DNA of 64,000 nucleotides from Seriola aureovittata (GCF_021018895.1 NC_079364.1:15802385-15866384), one strand, 5' to 3'. Positions 41,780-55,168 are shown, counted from the first letter of the stretch. A program made the numbers and translations. The notes: generated by a model not told the origin, from the sequence alone.

Positions 41780-42076
41780 TTTTTTTTTTTTTTTTTTTTT
41801 CACCAATCATCAGCCATACTGCTTATCCGTTTAGAGTTGTGCGGGGGCTAGAGCCAATCCCACCTGACATTGGGCGAGGACAGGTTACATGTCTATCACA
41901 GGCTGACATATAGAGCTTAAAACAACTGTTCATGCCCAAATTCACACCAATTTCAAGTCACCAATTAACCTGCATGTCTTTGGATTGTGGGAGGAAGCTA
42001 AAGTACGAGGAGAACATGAACACAGAAAGGTTCAAACCCAGGACCTTGTTGTTGGGAGTTGACAGTGCTAACCATG
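41780..42076. repeat. Dispersed teleost repeat with 21-T tract
   Basis: A run of 21 T (41780-41800) abuts a repeat with the phrases gcttatccgtttagagttg, gacattgggcgaggacagg, accaattaacctgcatgtc, ggattgtgggaggaagct and acagtgctaacca. I know this order of phrases from a very abundant fish interspersed repeat. The flanking T tract would be the A tail of a retroelement inserted in the minus orientation, but that is inference. Confidence 0.7.
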
Positions 42077-42924
42077 TATTCTAGTAGTGAGCACTGGTAA
42101 GTGGGTGCATATAATTAGATTTTTTTGGTCGTGAAATTGTTGCACATTAGTTGAGTAAAATTGCGTCTCAAGTGGTGGTTTTTGCAAGAAGCCACTTAGC
42201 CTTCATATATACATATACTTGTCCTTCTACAAGCAAAAAGAGTTTCATTAACCTTTTAAAAAAACACCTTCAAATAGCAAAGTAAATTTACCAAGCTTTC
42301 AGTCAGGAAACACAATAAAAGCTAGAGCCACAGCTAAAATCATATACACATTTTCTTTCTAAAAGCAAATAATGACCCTGGTTGCACTCTTTCTGCTTTT
42401 CTGTCAAGAATCAGAGAGACAGGCAAAGAAAAGCAATGCAGTGAGATATCTGAGAAATACATGATCAAAAAGATGATTTAGTTTGGTATTTATCTCAGTC
42501 TAATTGGACGTGGCATCTCTGGGCAGACTGCCTTCTGTCCTAAATGAGTCCAGCCCAGCTCTGCAAAAAGAAAAAAAACACATGACAAGATATTGAGCAT
42601 TGACCTCAGTACAGCTTGGTAGAGCTACACTCTACATCAATCTAATAATCACTGCCGTTTTAAAGTGCAAATAAGATTTTCTGTCCAATAGTTGGGTAAC
42701 AAAACACAATATTCAATGTTCAGTTTAAATTACAAAAAACTCAATACTATCCCCTTTACACAGGATCTGTGGAGTAGTTTTTCCTGCCTAATTTACATGG
42801 AGAATTAGCCTGAAGAATGAAATGAGTGGGAGAGAACAGAGGACATTTTTGGTTTACAAGGCAGGACACTGTTTGAGAAAGCTTTTAACTCTTCATAATC
42901 GGTGTAACTAAAACTCTTAGTTTA
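42077..42924. other. Intergenic, no gene seen
   Basis: AT-rich sequence, no domain or RNA feature recognised. Confidence 0.6.
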
Positions 42925-43470
42925 AAGGTCCAATGTGTAAGATCTGGCCAGAATTTTACTTGAAAATGTCCAAAAAATGAACGAACACTATCAATAGTAT
43001 GTGAAGGAGCCACAGTGATGATGTCATGACCAAGACCGCCACCTATTGTATTTCAGAGATATCAACTGAAATGAGCATGCTAACCAACTAGCTGTGTCTC
43101 GGACCATGTTGTAATACCACTTTATGACGCTAGATGCTGTGATTCAGTGTAGCGTCTTGTCTGCCCTCAGTCCAACGAAGAACAGCTTCCTCCTGAGCCT
43201 GAAGTTACACTACAGCTCCTGACAAAATAAAAAAAAAAAAAAGCAGCCGACTAGCTTCACAGAATTGCAGATGGCTAAAGCACATAGAAAGCGATCTTTA
43301 TCTCCATCCCAATGGAGCGCTCCGACAAGTTCTGGGTAAAGTGATGTGGTTTGATGCCGAGCTGCAACTTTTCTTTTAGACTGGTGATTAACATCTAATG
43401 TTGGTCTGTAGCAAAATGTATCATTAGTGCAAATGACAAACCGTTCTGACAAACACTTCAAGTGGCATAA
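42925..43470. repeat. Dispersed teleost repeat (ttaaaggtccaatgtgtaag type)
   Basis: The left edge ttaaaggtccaatgtgtaag and inner words such as gaccgccacctattgtat and gaagaacagcttcctcctgag resemble a common fish DNA-transposon-derived repeat. An A run (43229-43242) interrupts it. The right boundary is uncertain. Confidence 0.45.
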
Positions 43471-44200
43471 ATGTATGATTGATGATGCAGACAGACGTTT
43501 TAGTGATTTAGTAGAATTTAGCCTGTTCCTGCGGCTGTTGTCCAGCTAGATGCGTCAGTAACTTTTTTTACAAGTAAGACAAAGAGACTGTTTCATCCAG
43601 AGTTAGCAGGTTCAGGATCTACTGCCTAATACTGTATTTATTTTAGAATATTCATATCTATCCTTACTATTTATTATACACACACAACAGACCTAACATG
43701 TTTGAATATAAAGAAGGTGTATGATCTAAACTAATTGTCCTATCACATGTTTGTCTGTATGATGACCAGAATTCCAGTCCAGTCATGCCCAGTGAGGGAA
43801 CAGCACCTGCCTTTTTTAATCACCATCAGCATCTTAATGGTCAAAAAGTTTGCCAGATCAAATTATGGCATATCAAGTTATTATATCAAATGACCAGATT
43901 CATACTCTAAGGCTTTGGAAATGTTGTTTAATTCGACATGCTATCAGCAGCTGTCCTCATTATAATCACGGTTGTAGATATGACATATGCTATCAGATTG
44001 TTATGCACAGTTGATATTAAAATAGAGATGCTTTTTGCTGGTTAGTAACTTCTTCAGGACTTTAGCATTCCAGGTATAACATAGTTGGTAACCTTTTTTT
44101 ACTTCATGTACAGCTTTATCCCACTTTTTAGATATCTGTGGCCTGTTCAATGAGTTGATTCTCCCCCCATCTCTCTTGATGTTTCTTGGCATCTCATTTT
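43471..44200. other. Intergenic, no gene seen
   Basis: Nothing recognised apart from AT-rich tracts. Confidence 0.6.
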
Positions 44201-44525
44201 TAGAACCATTTATTTATCAGTTAAAAATATTTGTAACTGGCAAAAGGGAGCCGTATTAATGAGTTACTATTATTTATAATTCGTAAAAGGGAGCCTTATT
44301 GTAAAGTGTAAAACACATCACCATTTATTAATGAGTTACAATAAGGTTCCCTGTTACCAGTTATAAATGGTAGTAACTCATAAGTAAGATTAATGAGTAG
44401 TAAGCATTAACTTGATCTTTCCAGATATAATTTGTTAATAATTGTTTATTTATGATTTATAAACAACCAAATTAAAAATCTAATTATAGACCACTTATAA
44501 ATCCTTTATAAAGGTAGTCTTTTGA
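44201..44525. repeat. MITE-like region with nested direct and inverted repeats
   Basis: The 16-mer at 44289-44304 (gggagccttattgtaa) pairs with 44336-44351 with one mismatch across a 31 bp loop. The phrase ttaatgagtta occurs in direct orientation near 44254 and 44328. Words such as gtaactg/cagttac and ttataaatg recur. The arrangement is that of a miniature inverted-repeat element; no coding frame is present. Confidence 0.5.
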
Positions 44526-47500
44526 CTGCTCAGTGCTCCAAATTATTTCATGCCTTAAAATTACCAGACATTTTTCTGATTTTCACACAGGCTTTAAAAA
44601 TAAAACATGATGCCACTTACTGTATGTTTTGTATAGTTGCTCCTTTCCTTTTCTCCTCTCTAAAAAATTAATCAGCACATGAATGTAAACCAACATACTT
44701 TTTCAAATTTCATATTCTTTTTGGCCACCACAGCTCTGATGAATCACAGGTGCTGGAAAAGTGGAAATGACAGTAAATGGAGGCGATCAAACAGAGCTGT
44801 CAAGTCTGTGACACATGGGACGCAGCAGCAGCCAAAAAATAAATTTCTCGCTCTGTGCCAGTGTGCCCATACTGAGGCCTCCATTTCAGAGGCGTGATGC
44901 CAACGTCCATATTCACTATCACCACGGCTGCCACAGTATTGCTTCGTTAATGATTCATTAATGGATTCATTTTAGGAATATCAGCCTATATATGTACATT
45001 ACCTGTGCATTGCAAACATACAGCAGCTATATATAGTAGCCAGCAGATATACATCAGAATAAAACAGGAAAAGTATAGTTTGTTGGATTCCATGGCTGCA
45101 TTTTGATTTCTTGTTTGACTTTTTGAGTTGTTCATGACTGAGTGAATTGACTTGGTATGTGTATGAATGGCAGCCTTGGTGAAAGCTACCTGAAGAGAAG
45201 CTGCTTCAGTTTTAGTTTTTGCCTCAGATTTGTTTGTCCTGTGTATTTTCACAAAAAATGTTTGGCTTTGAAAATAAAGTGTATTATATGTAAAATAGTA
45301 AAAATAAATAAATTAATCAATTAGTTAAATTAGTTAAATTAGTCGTTCCTATAGCTCTGTACATGGGAACTAAAGTTTACCTATGTTGTTGTGACACTGT
45401 GTCTTGTCAGCCAGGCTACTGATCAAATAATACTTTTGTATTATCACAGTAATCAAATTAGCTTAATTGTCTTTAGACCTAAATTGTAAATCTAGGCTGT
45501 ATCTTTTTAGCAGTCGTCTTAAGATGACCTCAGATATTATCCCCAACTAAAGTAATGCTGATTAATGCTCTGATTAAGGTGCCTAGTCTATGTGAAACCT
45601 GAGGGTTTAATAAGACCTTCCTATCCAATTTTCAGTGGGTCACATATTTCTTTTGGGGTAGAAAAAAGAAAAAGAAAGGAGTACTGCCTCACAATCTATG
45701 ATCTTCATTTTAATCTTGACAGTGATTAATTTCCCCCAAAATGCAAGCAATTTAGAACCACTGTTGTTTTTATTTAGCAATATTTATCTTGGACCCAGTG
45801 GCTTGCATAATTAAAACACTTACAAACAGTGATTTATTGTGCATGTATTGATACTTTAGAATCCATTTGCACCAACTTCTGAGTACACCACTTGATTTTG
45901 CAATGGACATTGGCAACCCTAACCCTATAATTATTATCAGAAGTATGTTGATGTCGTCCTTTTGAACTATCCTTATTATTTATGATGTGACTGTTATTGT
46001 TGGAGCTTTTGTTTCTGAAACTTTGGCTGTGCTGTCGCACTTCTTCGATCTATAGTTCATCATGCATATGTCTTAGATGTATCTTCAAAGGATAAAATGA
46101 CCCAGAGAAATGTTTGTTTGTTGTAGCGAAGACTGTGAGTGCAAGGGTGATATTACAGGAGAAAAAAAAGGGGGGGGGGCATCTAAAATGAATCAAACCC
46201 GGTTCCCCATGTAGTACAGGTTTGTACATATTTGCCTGCATATCTTTGAGAAAATTAAAAGGATAAATAATTTAAGAAGCATGATAGTGCTAAATGGGCC
46301 CAAACGTTCTCGTATTGCTTCTTTAATTCACCAGAATAAAGAAATAGCTATTCTGAAAGGTTCCCTTGGGACAGCTCAACTACTTTCTCATGTTTTTTTC
46401 CTAAGGATACAGTGCTGTACACAAGGAAATTATAAACATCTGGGGAGAAGTATACACTTTTGTGAAACATATTATATGAATTTATGCGATCTCTATAAAC
46501 AGTGAAATTAATTTCTTTACCAATGCTTCTTCTGGATGTAACAAAGGGGTCTCCCATATTTTACGACTCACCAGAGCTCAACAAACATACAACAGTCTGT
46601 TCTTTCAACAGATCAGACATAGAAATCTGTATTTGTGGTCTTGTGCAGCCTAAAAGTAATAGATAGTAGTTATAAAGGAATGGCAAAAAAAATGCACAAA
46701 ATCCAGTCATCAAGCACCAATGTAAATTAAAAGTAGAGTCAGCATTGGAGATGCTTGATATTGAACAGCAAAACAAGTATACCCCTCCCTTCAGTGCGCC
46801 TTTAGAAACCCCGCCTCCCCAATTCATGGACACGCATTGCCAAAGCACCTACACAGAATATAGGGTATAGGATATATAGGAATAGCTCTGTGTGACTTGG
46901 TGCAAGCCACTTTATTTATTTCCCATTTACAGAGCCAAGGCTGTGTAGGGAATAAACACAGCACACACACAGGACAGACAACTAGCGACCATGATGAGAT
47001 ATGTACTGAATTTGATAAAAAAGTGTATTAGATTACAATCACTTTTCTACCTTTTAAGTAAAAAGTCTATCACACTGTATACAGTATGTAAGTGGCAACC
47101 ACATGATAATGGGCCTATGTCAGTCTTCCTTTTATTCTGTTTTCAGTGATAGAATATGCTGCATTTTGTAATGTTTGGATAGCAGAAATCCACCATTCCC
47201 CATTTCTCCACTACACACAGAAGCTACACGCTGATACTGAACAGCATGCCAATATGTGAATGGTAAACAAGCTTCATATGAAGATGAAATCCTTGGGGAT
47301 TCTTCTGCAAGCACCTGCCCCTACTTAGATAAACAGCAGTGAATCCAGAACAGGAGGGGATGTAGATTGAGGGGGAAGGGAGGATGGATAGGAAGGGATG
47401 TGTTGTGCTCTATCATTCAGCAATGACAGTTTGTAGGATGTTTGAGTTAATAGAGTTCAACATCAGATCTTTGACGCAATGAAGTGACTGTTGCCTCAGT

Positions 47501-47702
47501 TATGTTTCTTTTTTTCAATGTGAAAATTGCTGACCATATATGTATGGTTAAAAAAAAACACAAAAAAAACAAAACATGTATCTTGTGTTTTATATTGGTC
47601 ATATTAGCATCATGCCTCTCGTGGCAATGTCTATATGTTAGTCTGTCAATCCACAACAACCTAAATAGCTCAATAACTGTTTTAACTGTTATAACTGTTG
47701 AC
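44526..47702. other. Intergenic, no gene seen
   Basis: Contains an A8 then G10 tract at 46162-46179. Open frames up to 95 codons are not recognisable. Confidence 0.6.
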
Positions 47703-47995
47703 AGAGATTCATGGTTCCCAGAGGATGAATTGTGATGATGTGATGATCCCCTGACTTTTCCTCTAGTGTCACCATGAGGTTAAGGTTTTGGGCAAAATGA
47801 ATAAAATTTGGTGCATACATTCATGTGCCTCTCAGGCTGATTTGTAATGACATTGGTGACATTTCATCAAGTCTAGATCATCAGGTCCAAATTTCAATTT
47901 GTCTAGCATTTTAAAATTAACCTCAGCTGTATTTTGTGTTTAATGCTAATAAGCAAACGTTAGCATGCACTAAATTGCTAAATTCAGATAACAAC
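47703..47995 (+). repeat. Dispersed teleost repeat R1, copy B
   Basis: Contains agattcatggttcccagagg, gatcccctgacttttcctct, agtgtcaccatgaggttaa and cctcagctgtattttgtgtt, then gctaataagcaaacgttagc. This is the most complete copy of the left module in this window and overlaps copy A in its final third. Confidence 0.7.
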
Positions 47996-48800
47996 TTACG
48001 CGCGTCTGTGATTTGTTACTATTTTCTGTCTGGCTCATTTTGACATATTTTGTTAATCAAAATGAATATCATACTTGCACCCATGCATGAGCATGTAAGA
48101 GGACATGTAAAGTTATCTGCACATTGCAAGCAAGTTGCCATCATTTGTGATATGTGTGTAAGCTGTGCCCACAATACACCCAGGCCCTTTCGTTCTATCT
48201 GAGTGTACTGTACTAGAAATATGGGTTTGTCCGTGGCTCTGTTTAACGGACAGGCGCAAGACAGGACTTCTGTATAGTCGCGTGTTGGTCAACACTGTGC
48301 CCCTAGTCTGGTGGTACGCCTTGACTTGTAGGTCAGTTTTCAGTGTTGGCATGATCCATACAGCTATAGATTCCTCATAAATGGTATTTCTTCCAAGTTG
48401 CTCCAAGTGGATGATGGATAGTCATTTTGACAGCCACCTCCTCAAATGAATACAGATGGGAGTTGTGAAAAGTGTGTTTCAGCATTTAGTGCCACCCATT
48501 ATTCAGTGTTGAGACGTTTATGACCTCTCTTTTTGACCTGCAACCACCTTGCTGACTTGAGCAGATCAATTAGCTATTTAGCAAGCTCATATATTTTCAA
48601 AATTATGGCCAGTAATTGCATCCATTCTGCCTCTAGTTATTATATCACACACACAGTAAGTTAAGAATAAGAATTATAATAGAAAGCCTTAATTTTCTAA
48701 TATTGTTGTTGTGAATTATGATCTTTAAACTTAAATTTAAATCAAACTTGTATCATTATCTAAGTGTAGAATCCATTTTAAACCAGTTCTCCTAACAAGA
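47996..48800. other. Intergenic, no gene seen
   Basis: Unremarkable sequence leading up to the Tc1-like element. No gene recognised. Confidence 0.6.
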
Positions 48801-50212
48801 GTCCAGTCCAGAAGTATTTGAACAGTTCTTCAGGCCCTGTGTTTCAGCACATTCAGAAATAAAATAATGAATACTACAATAAAGTGCCAAGTCTCAGCTC
48901 TAATTTGAATAAGTTTACATCAATATAGAAAGAACGGTGTAGTAGATACACATAGTACCCAGTTTAGGTGTTCAAAATGAATTGGACAGATACACATGAA
49001 GTCATACAAAATCGAAATATTTAATTTTTTTGTGGAATGTCCTTTGCAGTCAATGACTGTCTGAAGTCTTGAACCAGATACATCAGCAGATGCTTTGTAT
49101 CTTCCCTGGTGATGCCTTCTCAGGCCTTCACTGCAGCCACCTTCAGCTCTTGCTTGTTGTGGGGTCTCTCTGCATTTTGTCTGGTCTTCAGCAGTTGGAA
49201 TGCAGATCAGTCAGACTGAGATCAGGTGACTGACTCAACCTCATCACCCTGAAAAGCTCTTTGGTTTCTGTGGCTGTATGTTTAGGATCAATGTCCTGCT
49301 GAATGATGAAATGTCGTCCTATGAATTTTGAAGCATATGGCTGAATCTGAGCACAATATTCTCCTGTCTCTGCATTCATCCTGTAGCTTCCATCAGCACT
49401 GATGTCATCAATAAATGCTGTTTTACCAGGTCCATTGGCAGCCATGCATGTCCAAGCCATAACAGAATCTCTGCCATGTTTGGCAGATGAGGTGGTGGCT
49501 TTGGGTCATTAGCTGTTATGTGCTATGTATGCTTTTGTGAATTATAACCTGGCCTTTCTGTTTTTGAGTCTTACCAACATGAGTCCTCTGAGTTTATGTC
49601 CATGAAGTCTTCTCTTGATCATTGATAAGGAGATATGTACGCCAACATCCTGGAGAGCATTCTTGACTTGCTGTGCAGTCATAAGGGGTTTTTTTCTTCA
49701 CCAAGCAAATGATTTTCTGCTCACAAGACTTGTGCTCCTTGGTCTACCAAGTTGTTTGCCATTTTTTAATTTTCCTGTATGTACCTGCTTTTTTAAATTG
49801 TACCCAACTATCTCTGTAATAGATTTTTGCTTTTTTGAGCCTCCATATTATCTTCTTTAATTCTATGCTCACCTCTTTACTGATCACACTGACAACTCCA
49901 CCTCAGTCTAAATGGCAAATCTCAACTCTCAATCAACTCTGAGCTACATTTGAGGTCTTTTGTGCTTGGACTAACTTTTAAATGGCACGCAGCTGCTCAA
50001 GAACCATTTAGTTGTCAAGTGGCCAGTTCCACTAAACGGACTATATCCCCTACACTGTTCTTTCTATATTGATTTAAACCCACTCAAATTAAAGCTGAGA
50101 CTTGGCACTTTAATGTAGTATCCATTTGGCTATTTTATTTCAAATTCAAAAAGCTGAAGCTCAAAACCTGAAGCACAAAAAATGTCTAACTGTGCAAAGA
50201 CAGTCTGGATCA
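48801..50212 (-). mobile_element. Tc1/mariner-like transposon, degenerate, long TIRs
   Basis: An element of about 1.4 kb. Its left arm near 48820-48945 and right arm near 50050-50200 are inverted repeats: the left words aagtgccaagtctcagct and atcaatatagaaagaac reappear inverted on the right as agctgagacttggcactt and gttctttctatattgat. Arms of about 140 bp fit the long inverted-repeat (IR/DR) class of fish Tc1 elements. A transposase relic lies between them on the minus strand. The outer ends (tccaga-like on both sides) are approximate and I could not confirm a TA duplication. Confidence 0.8.
49040..49900 (-). pseudogene. Tc1-like transposase, broken
   Basis: The longest open piece (49188-49460) contains AWTCMAANGPGKTAFIDD, ASKFIGRHFIIQQDIDPKHT and SQSPDLSL in the order found in fish Tc1 transposases. 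The second catalytic Asp is present in QQDIDPKHT, but the sequence after QSPDL lacks the expected Glu of the DD34E triad. Upstream, sequence to about 49900 corresponds to the DNA-binding half but is interrupted and shortened; the segment joining it to the catalytic core seems largely deleted. Inactive by inspection. Confidence 0.75.
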
Positions 50213-50842
<630 letters not shown>

Positions 50843-50939
50843 GCTTTCTGAGTGAAATACATTATGGGAGGGCATGCCACAAAACAGCACAATCATATAC
50901 ATATATATATATCCTCTTGCAGCACCATGCAGTTAAAAT

Positions 50940-51000
50940 ATAACTTTGTCCAACACTTTGGTTCATGACCAAATACTTACAAACCGAGGGCATTCCCATT
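50940..51000 (+). repeat. Dispersed teleost repeat R1, copy C (fragment)
   Basis: The phrases ttgtccaacactttggttc, atgaccaaatacttacaaa and gggcattcccatttatg match the central module of the same repeat as copies A and B. Confidence 0.55.
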
Positions 51001-51830
51001 TATGTATTTTCAAATTCAACTGATTGCTTCTCGTTCTAGTTTTTACTTGTCTTACTTGTTGGAGGACTTGGTTTGGGTGGGAAATGTTGATATTTCAGTA
51101 AATTCCAGTGTTTCAGTCCATTCAGACACTGATATTAGATGATATAAATGAACTTGGCTATACAAGACTGCTACAAGCACCATTTATTTTAGCACATGCT
51201 TTGGCTTATTCACCCTTAGAAATGAAATTAATCATCTCACTGTTGAACTTTACCAAAACAAGTATGAATCATATTTTATGGCTTATTTGTGAAGCTATGG
51301 CCAAGGATGTGCTGTACAAGGAGATAAAACTGCAATATTTGTCGACTTTACTTTCAGCAACTTCAGCTTTCACAGTCATTCAGACACAAGGTCTTATTAT
51401 TGCACTTACACAACAGTAACTTTTTATCACCATTTGCGCTGGAGTGAAACAGGCGAGGTCAAGGTTTCAGAGATGGTGTTAGACTGTAAATCAGTGATGA
51501 CTTCTCCTAGCACAGAAGGATAGCAGTCTCAAGTGATTAGCTTCCGAGGGCCAAGTACACAGATTATTTCATTTTGCTGACCAAACAACACTGTGCGTCA
51601 GTATATGTCACAAATATTAATGATTAAAACCGTACTCTAGATATTCTTCAGTGACCTATACCACAGTTCACTCCTCTTCTATTTTTACTCGTAAAATTGT
51701 TGCTCACAACATATCTTAACACACTTCAAATGTCCAAACCAAATAATGACTTTTAGGAGCAACAATATTTATCTGGCTTTTTGACCAAAACTAATGGAAA
51801 GAGAAAAAAAGCATGTTTTATGGAAGGCAT
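51001..51830. other. Intergenic, no gene seen
   Basis: Includes a 103-codon open frame at 51108-51419. It has no recognisable domain, no splice context and AT-rich composition, so I do not call it a gene. Confidence 0.55.
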
Positions 51831-52375
51831 GTTTACTGATGTTGTAGTCCACCTGGCCCTGCTGAACCAGCCTTCCACTTCGACACCACACCACCCACAT
51901 GGGCTGACAACAAGTTGCCAGAGGTGCCTGGAAAACCCAAACCATCCCATCACAGTGGAGTAGAGCAGTGACCATCTTCATCCCAAAAGAACAAGATTCC
52001 CTCAACATTAATCAGTTCAGAGGCGTAGCCCTACTGGACGGGGAAGGGAAAATGTTCTTCTCAAATGTTCTTCCCCTGCTGCGTGGAACACTCAACCATA
52101 ATCTGGGAGCAGATTCTGATTTTACAGAACACCAAGGCTGAGTAGAGGGCTGAGCAAGCTGTCAACCAGGCCAAGGCATGGAGAAGACAAGGGTCAGAGG
52201 GTCAGCTGCAGGGGGCGGAAGGGAGACGGATCACCACCAGGAGATGTTCCAGGATTAATGCAGCCAAACATCAATGAAGAATGGCTCCCAGCTGATGACC
52301 CTGCAGCTGCCCTGATGGCATCGTCGGAGGTGCGACGGGCAGAAATGCCCAGCAGGTAGCCCTTTACGTATGTTT
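51831..52375 (+). mobile_element. Non-LTR retrotransposon (LINE) fragment
   Basis: The frame 51956-52102 encodes a stretch with VTIFIPKEQDSLNINQFRG, VALLDGEGKMFFS and LLRGTLNHN. IPKE followed by FRxxxLLxxxGKxFFS is the start of a LINE-type reverse-transcriptase domain. The catalytic FADD-type core is absent. From about 52140 the sequence jumps to GC-rich material (gccaaggcatggagaagac and gatgttccaggattaatgc) resembling the 3' end of such elements, so a large internal deletion is likely. Surrounding bases are more GC-rich than the neighbourhood. Confidence 0.55.
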
Positions 52376-54874
52376 CCATGAAGATTTTACTAATAACATT
52401 TAAATGTCAGATCCAACCAGAAAAAAAACAACAAATCTACAAACCTACAAAAGCTACAGATCATGAACCAAATAATTTATTTGTATGAAGTACTGGTTTG
52501 ATGTGCTCATTTGTGCAAGGACTGAAGCCTGTGCACAGTCTTGAAAATATTAAAGGGCAGTGTTTGAGTGTTTATTCAGCATCAGGATCTATTTTGTTGT
52601 CTTATCTTATTTAAGACAAAGAATGGCAAATAGCAGTTCAGATAAGCTGCAGAGAAAAGTTCAGATTTTGATTTGAGTTGAACATTAAAATGTTAAAATG
52701 ATTAAATTACTTAAGTGCAGTGGTTCTACTATTAAACTGTAAAAATTGTCTAGGAGACTCCAAAGTCTTACAGTATTGTCACTAAAAGCTGCAGTATAAA
52801 AATCAACTTGAAATACTTTGAAACCTGGACATGACAGATCACGTTCATTTTAGGTCAGTGGGGAGATGCTGACCTCAAAATAAAGCTCCTGTGCTGCTGA
52901 CAGCAAGGTTACCGAAGGATTGTGTGGTTGCCTTACTTACGTGGTAAGTTGCAACCACTATCATAAAAATTTAATGATAGTGGGTGCAGTTTTTCTGGCA
53001 GTTGAACAGCTTAAAGTTGTGCATTGTAGAAAGTTTTAACAATGAAAACGCATTACAACACACACACACAGCACAAAAACCACAGTATTATTCTTTGTAC
53101 AACATTTAATATTGGAATATTTAACTCCGCTCCATCAGACAGTCACATTCACACACTTTTATCCAGTCATTCATTTAGTGGTATAATGCTTTACTGCTCA
53201 ATGCGCAGCCCTTTTTTGCTGATCACTTTTCCAGTGTCTGACAACACTTTTTTGTTGAGATGTCATGTTAATAAGACCCCTGTTGCATAAGACTGACACA
53301 CACACATTAGTTGAATTCAATGGTGATTCACTGAAAAACACTAAAAGTAAAAATACGTTTAATGATATTCAATACCCAGGCCTATTAAATGAGAGGTGAA
53401 TAGCTCTTATGCAAGGCTGAAATTCTAGCCACAGTTTCTGTATTTTTGTACGAGGGAGAGAAGCAGAGGCACTATGACATACAAACATTGTGTAACAGGG
53501 TCAGTATGTGCTGCTTAAATTACCCAGGATTTTTTTTTTTAGGAATGTAGAGCACCAGATTGCTATCTTTCAGACCACAGTATTAAGGAATAGAGGATGT
53601 TTCTTTGCAATTCCCTGAGATAAGCTTGTTTTAATTGACTGAACTTCATCAATAAACTTCCACTGTTGTCTTGTTGCTTCTGTCTCACATCTGGTATATA
53701 TTATACAGTATATCTTATATACATATAATGGGCCCATGAAACATAGGGGACCTGTCCCCATTTTCAGCAAAAAACATTAAATAAATAATAATACAATATT
53801 GAATATAAATTTTGAAGTCATTTTTTAGATTAAAGCATTTGTTGCAAGAATGGGAGGATTATGCAGCAGCAGAGCCTTGAATATTATTTGTATGTAACTG
53901 TTCAGTTAAATCTGAATAAGATACATGCATATTTTGTATGTCTTTGATATGCAATGCATTATTATGTATAACCAGTCCACTACAGTACTTTCTCCATTTC
54001 TTCATTCTGCACTTATCTCTGCACACAGCATGGGATGGTCTTCCTTATTTGAGACCACAGGGAGAACACATGGGTGTGTAGGCACAAAGAGGATCTTATA
54101 CACCACTTTAATAACTTCCAACCTGCCAGGTTGGTTTTGTCTGTGCTGGCAGAAGCCTGTTATCAGTTAGACAGATTGTCAAGACAGACATCAAGTTTTC
54201 ACACAATCTCCCATCAAACCTCCCTGCTATACTATCTCTCCTAAACATTGTGCATCAACCCTCACTGGTAGAATTAGATAGCGTCGCTGCCTACACAAAC
54301 ACTGACATACACACAAGCACACATGCACAGACAGATGAAATCAATGGCTCCCGTCCTCCACATCAGGAAATGTACAGTAGGTGGCCAATGGAGGAGTCCG
54401 CCTACTCACAGGATATTCAATTGCAAGCATGTGCAAATTCATCCTCTCTCTATCTCACTCATGTTCGCATCAACTACATTCACACACACACACACACCTT
54501 TGGGGCAGCACTGCTTGTGTGTACACACCCACACATCTAGACCCAACATAGAAACAGACACACAAACACTCTGTCACATAAAAACACCTCATGGTTTGAG
54601 CCACACAAAAACACTGTAAAACCAGCTGGATTTATGAATGAACTGAGACTATAGAAAAATGAGTGCATTTCATTGAAAATGTGAATTAGATTACTCTTAA
54701 AAACGACATACAATTTTTTGGCCACATTCGCTTTACATTAGCCACTAATACTTTAAACTACTTCATTGATTGTGAGTTCATTTTCTAGTGTCATGAAGAT
54801 AAGCAGTAAATATTTTACAGCTGATGGAGAAAAACTGGAACATATCAGGGGAATAAGAGGATTTGAATTAGCAG
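52376..54874. other. Intergenic, no gene seen
   Basis: Contains a near-perfect hairpin at 52951-52987, a short ACACAC run at 54480-54497 and other ACA-rich stretches near 54300-54560. Open frames over 90 codons near 54250-54620 are products of this ACA-rich composition. Confidence 0.6.
52951..52987. repeat. Short inverted repeat (hairpin)
   Basis: The arms 52951-52964 (gcaaccactatcat) and 52974-52987 (atgatagtgggtgc) pair with one mismatch around a 9 bp A/T loop. No coding sequence or known RNA matches it. Confidence 0.8.
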
Positions 54875-55168
54875 CGGTAGAAAGTAACAAGTACATCTAC
54901 TCAAGTTTTGTACTTTTTTAAACCATTGTACCATTTGTTACTTTCTAATTATATTCCACTATATTTCACTATTTTGTACTACATTTTTTTTCAATCAACA
55001 AATAGATTATGATGTAGATTAAACTACCAGACGGTGTATAAATTAGTTGAAATTAGACCCATCTTTACCAGCTGCAAAATTAAAGTGCATGACGTGTAAC
55101 AGAGTATTTCTACACTGTGGTATTGCTACTTTTCCTTAAGTAAAAGATCTGAGTACTTGCTTCACCAC
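54875..55168. repeat. Dispersed teleost repeat with inverted ends
   Basis: The left end reads ggtagaaagtaacaagtac then atctactcaagt; the right end reads ttaagtaaaagatctgagtac then ttgcttcaccac, which is the approximate inverse. Inner phrases attatattccactatatttc and tattttgtactacattt fit a very common non-autonomous fish DNA transposon (hAT-like by my recollection). Confidence 0.65.

Noticed and set aside
51108..51419. 103-codon plus-strand open frame
   Set aside because: No recognisable family, no splice or regulatory context; its Leu/Ile-rich composition is what AT-rich DNA gives.
54250..54619. Two overlapping open frames of 96-98 codons
   Set aside because: Both run through ACA-rich sequence in two frames at once, the signature of composition rather than coding.
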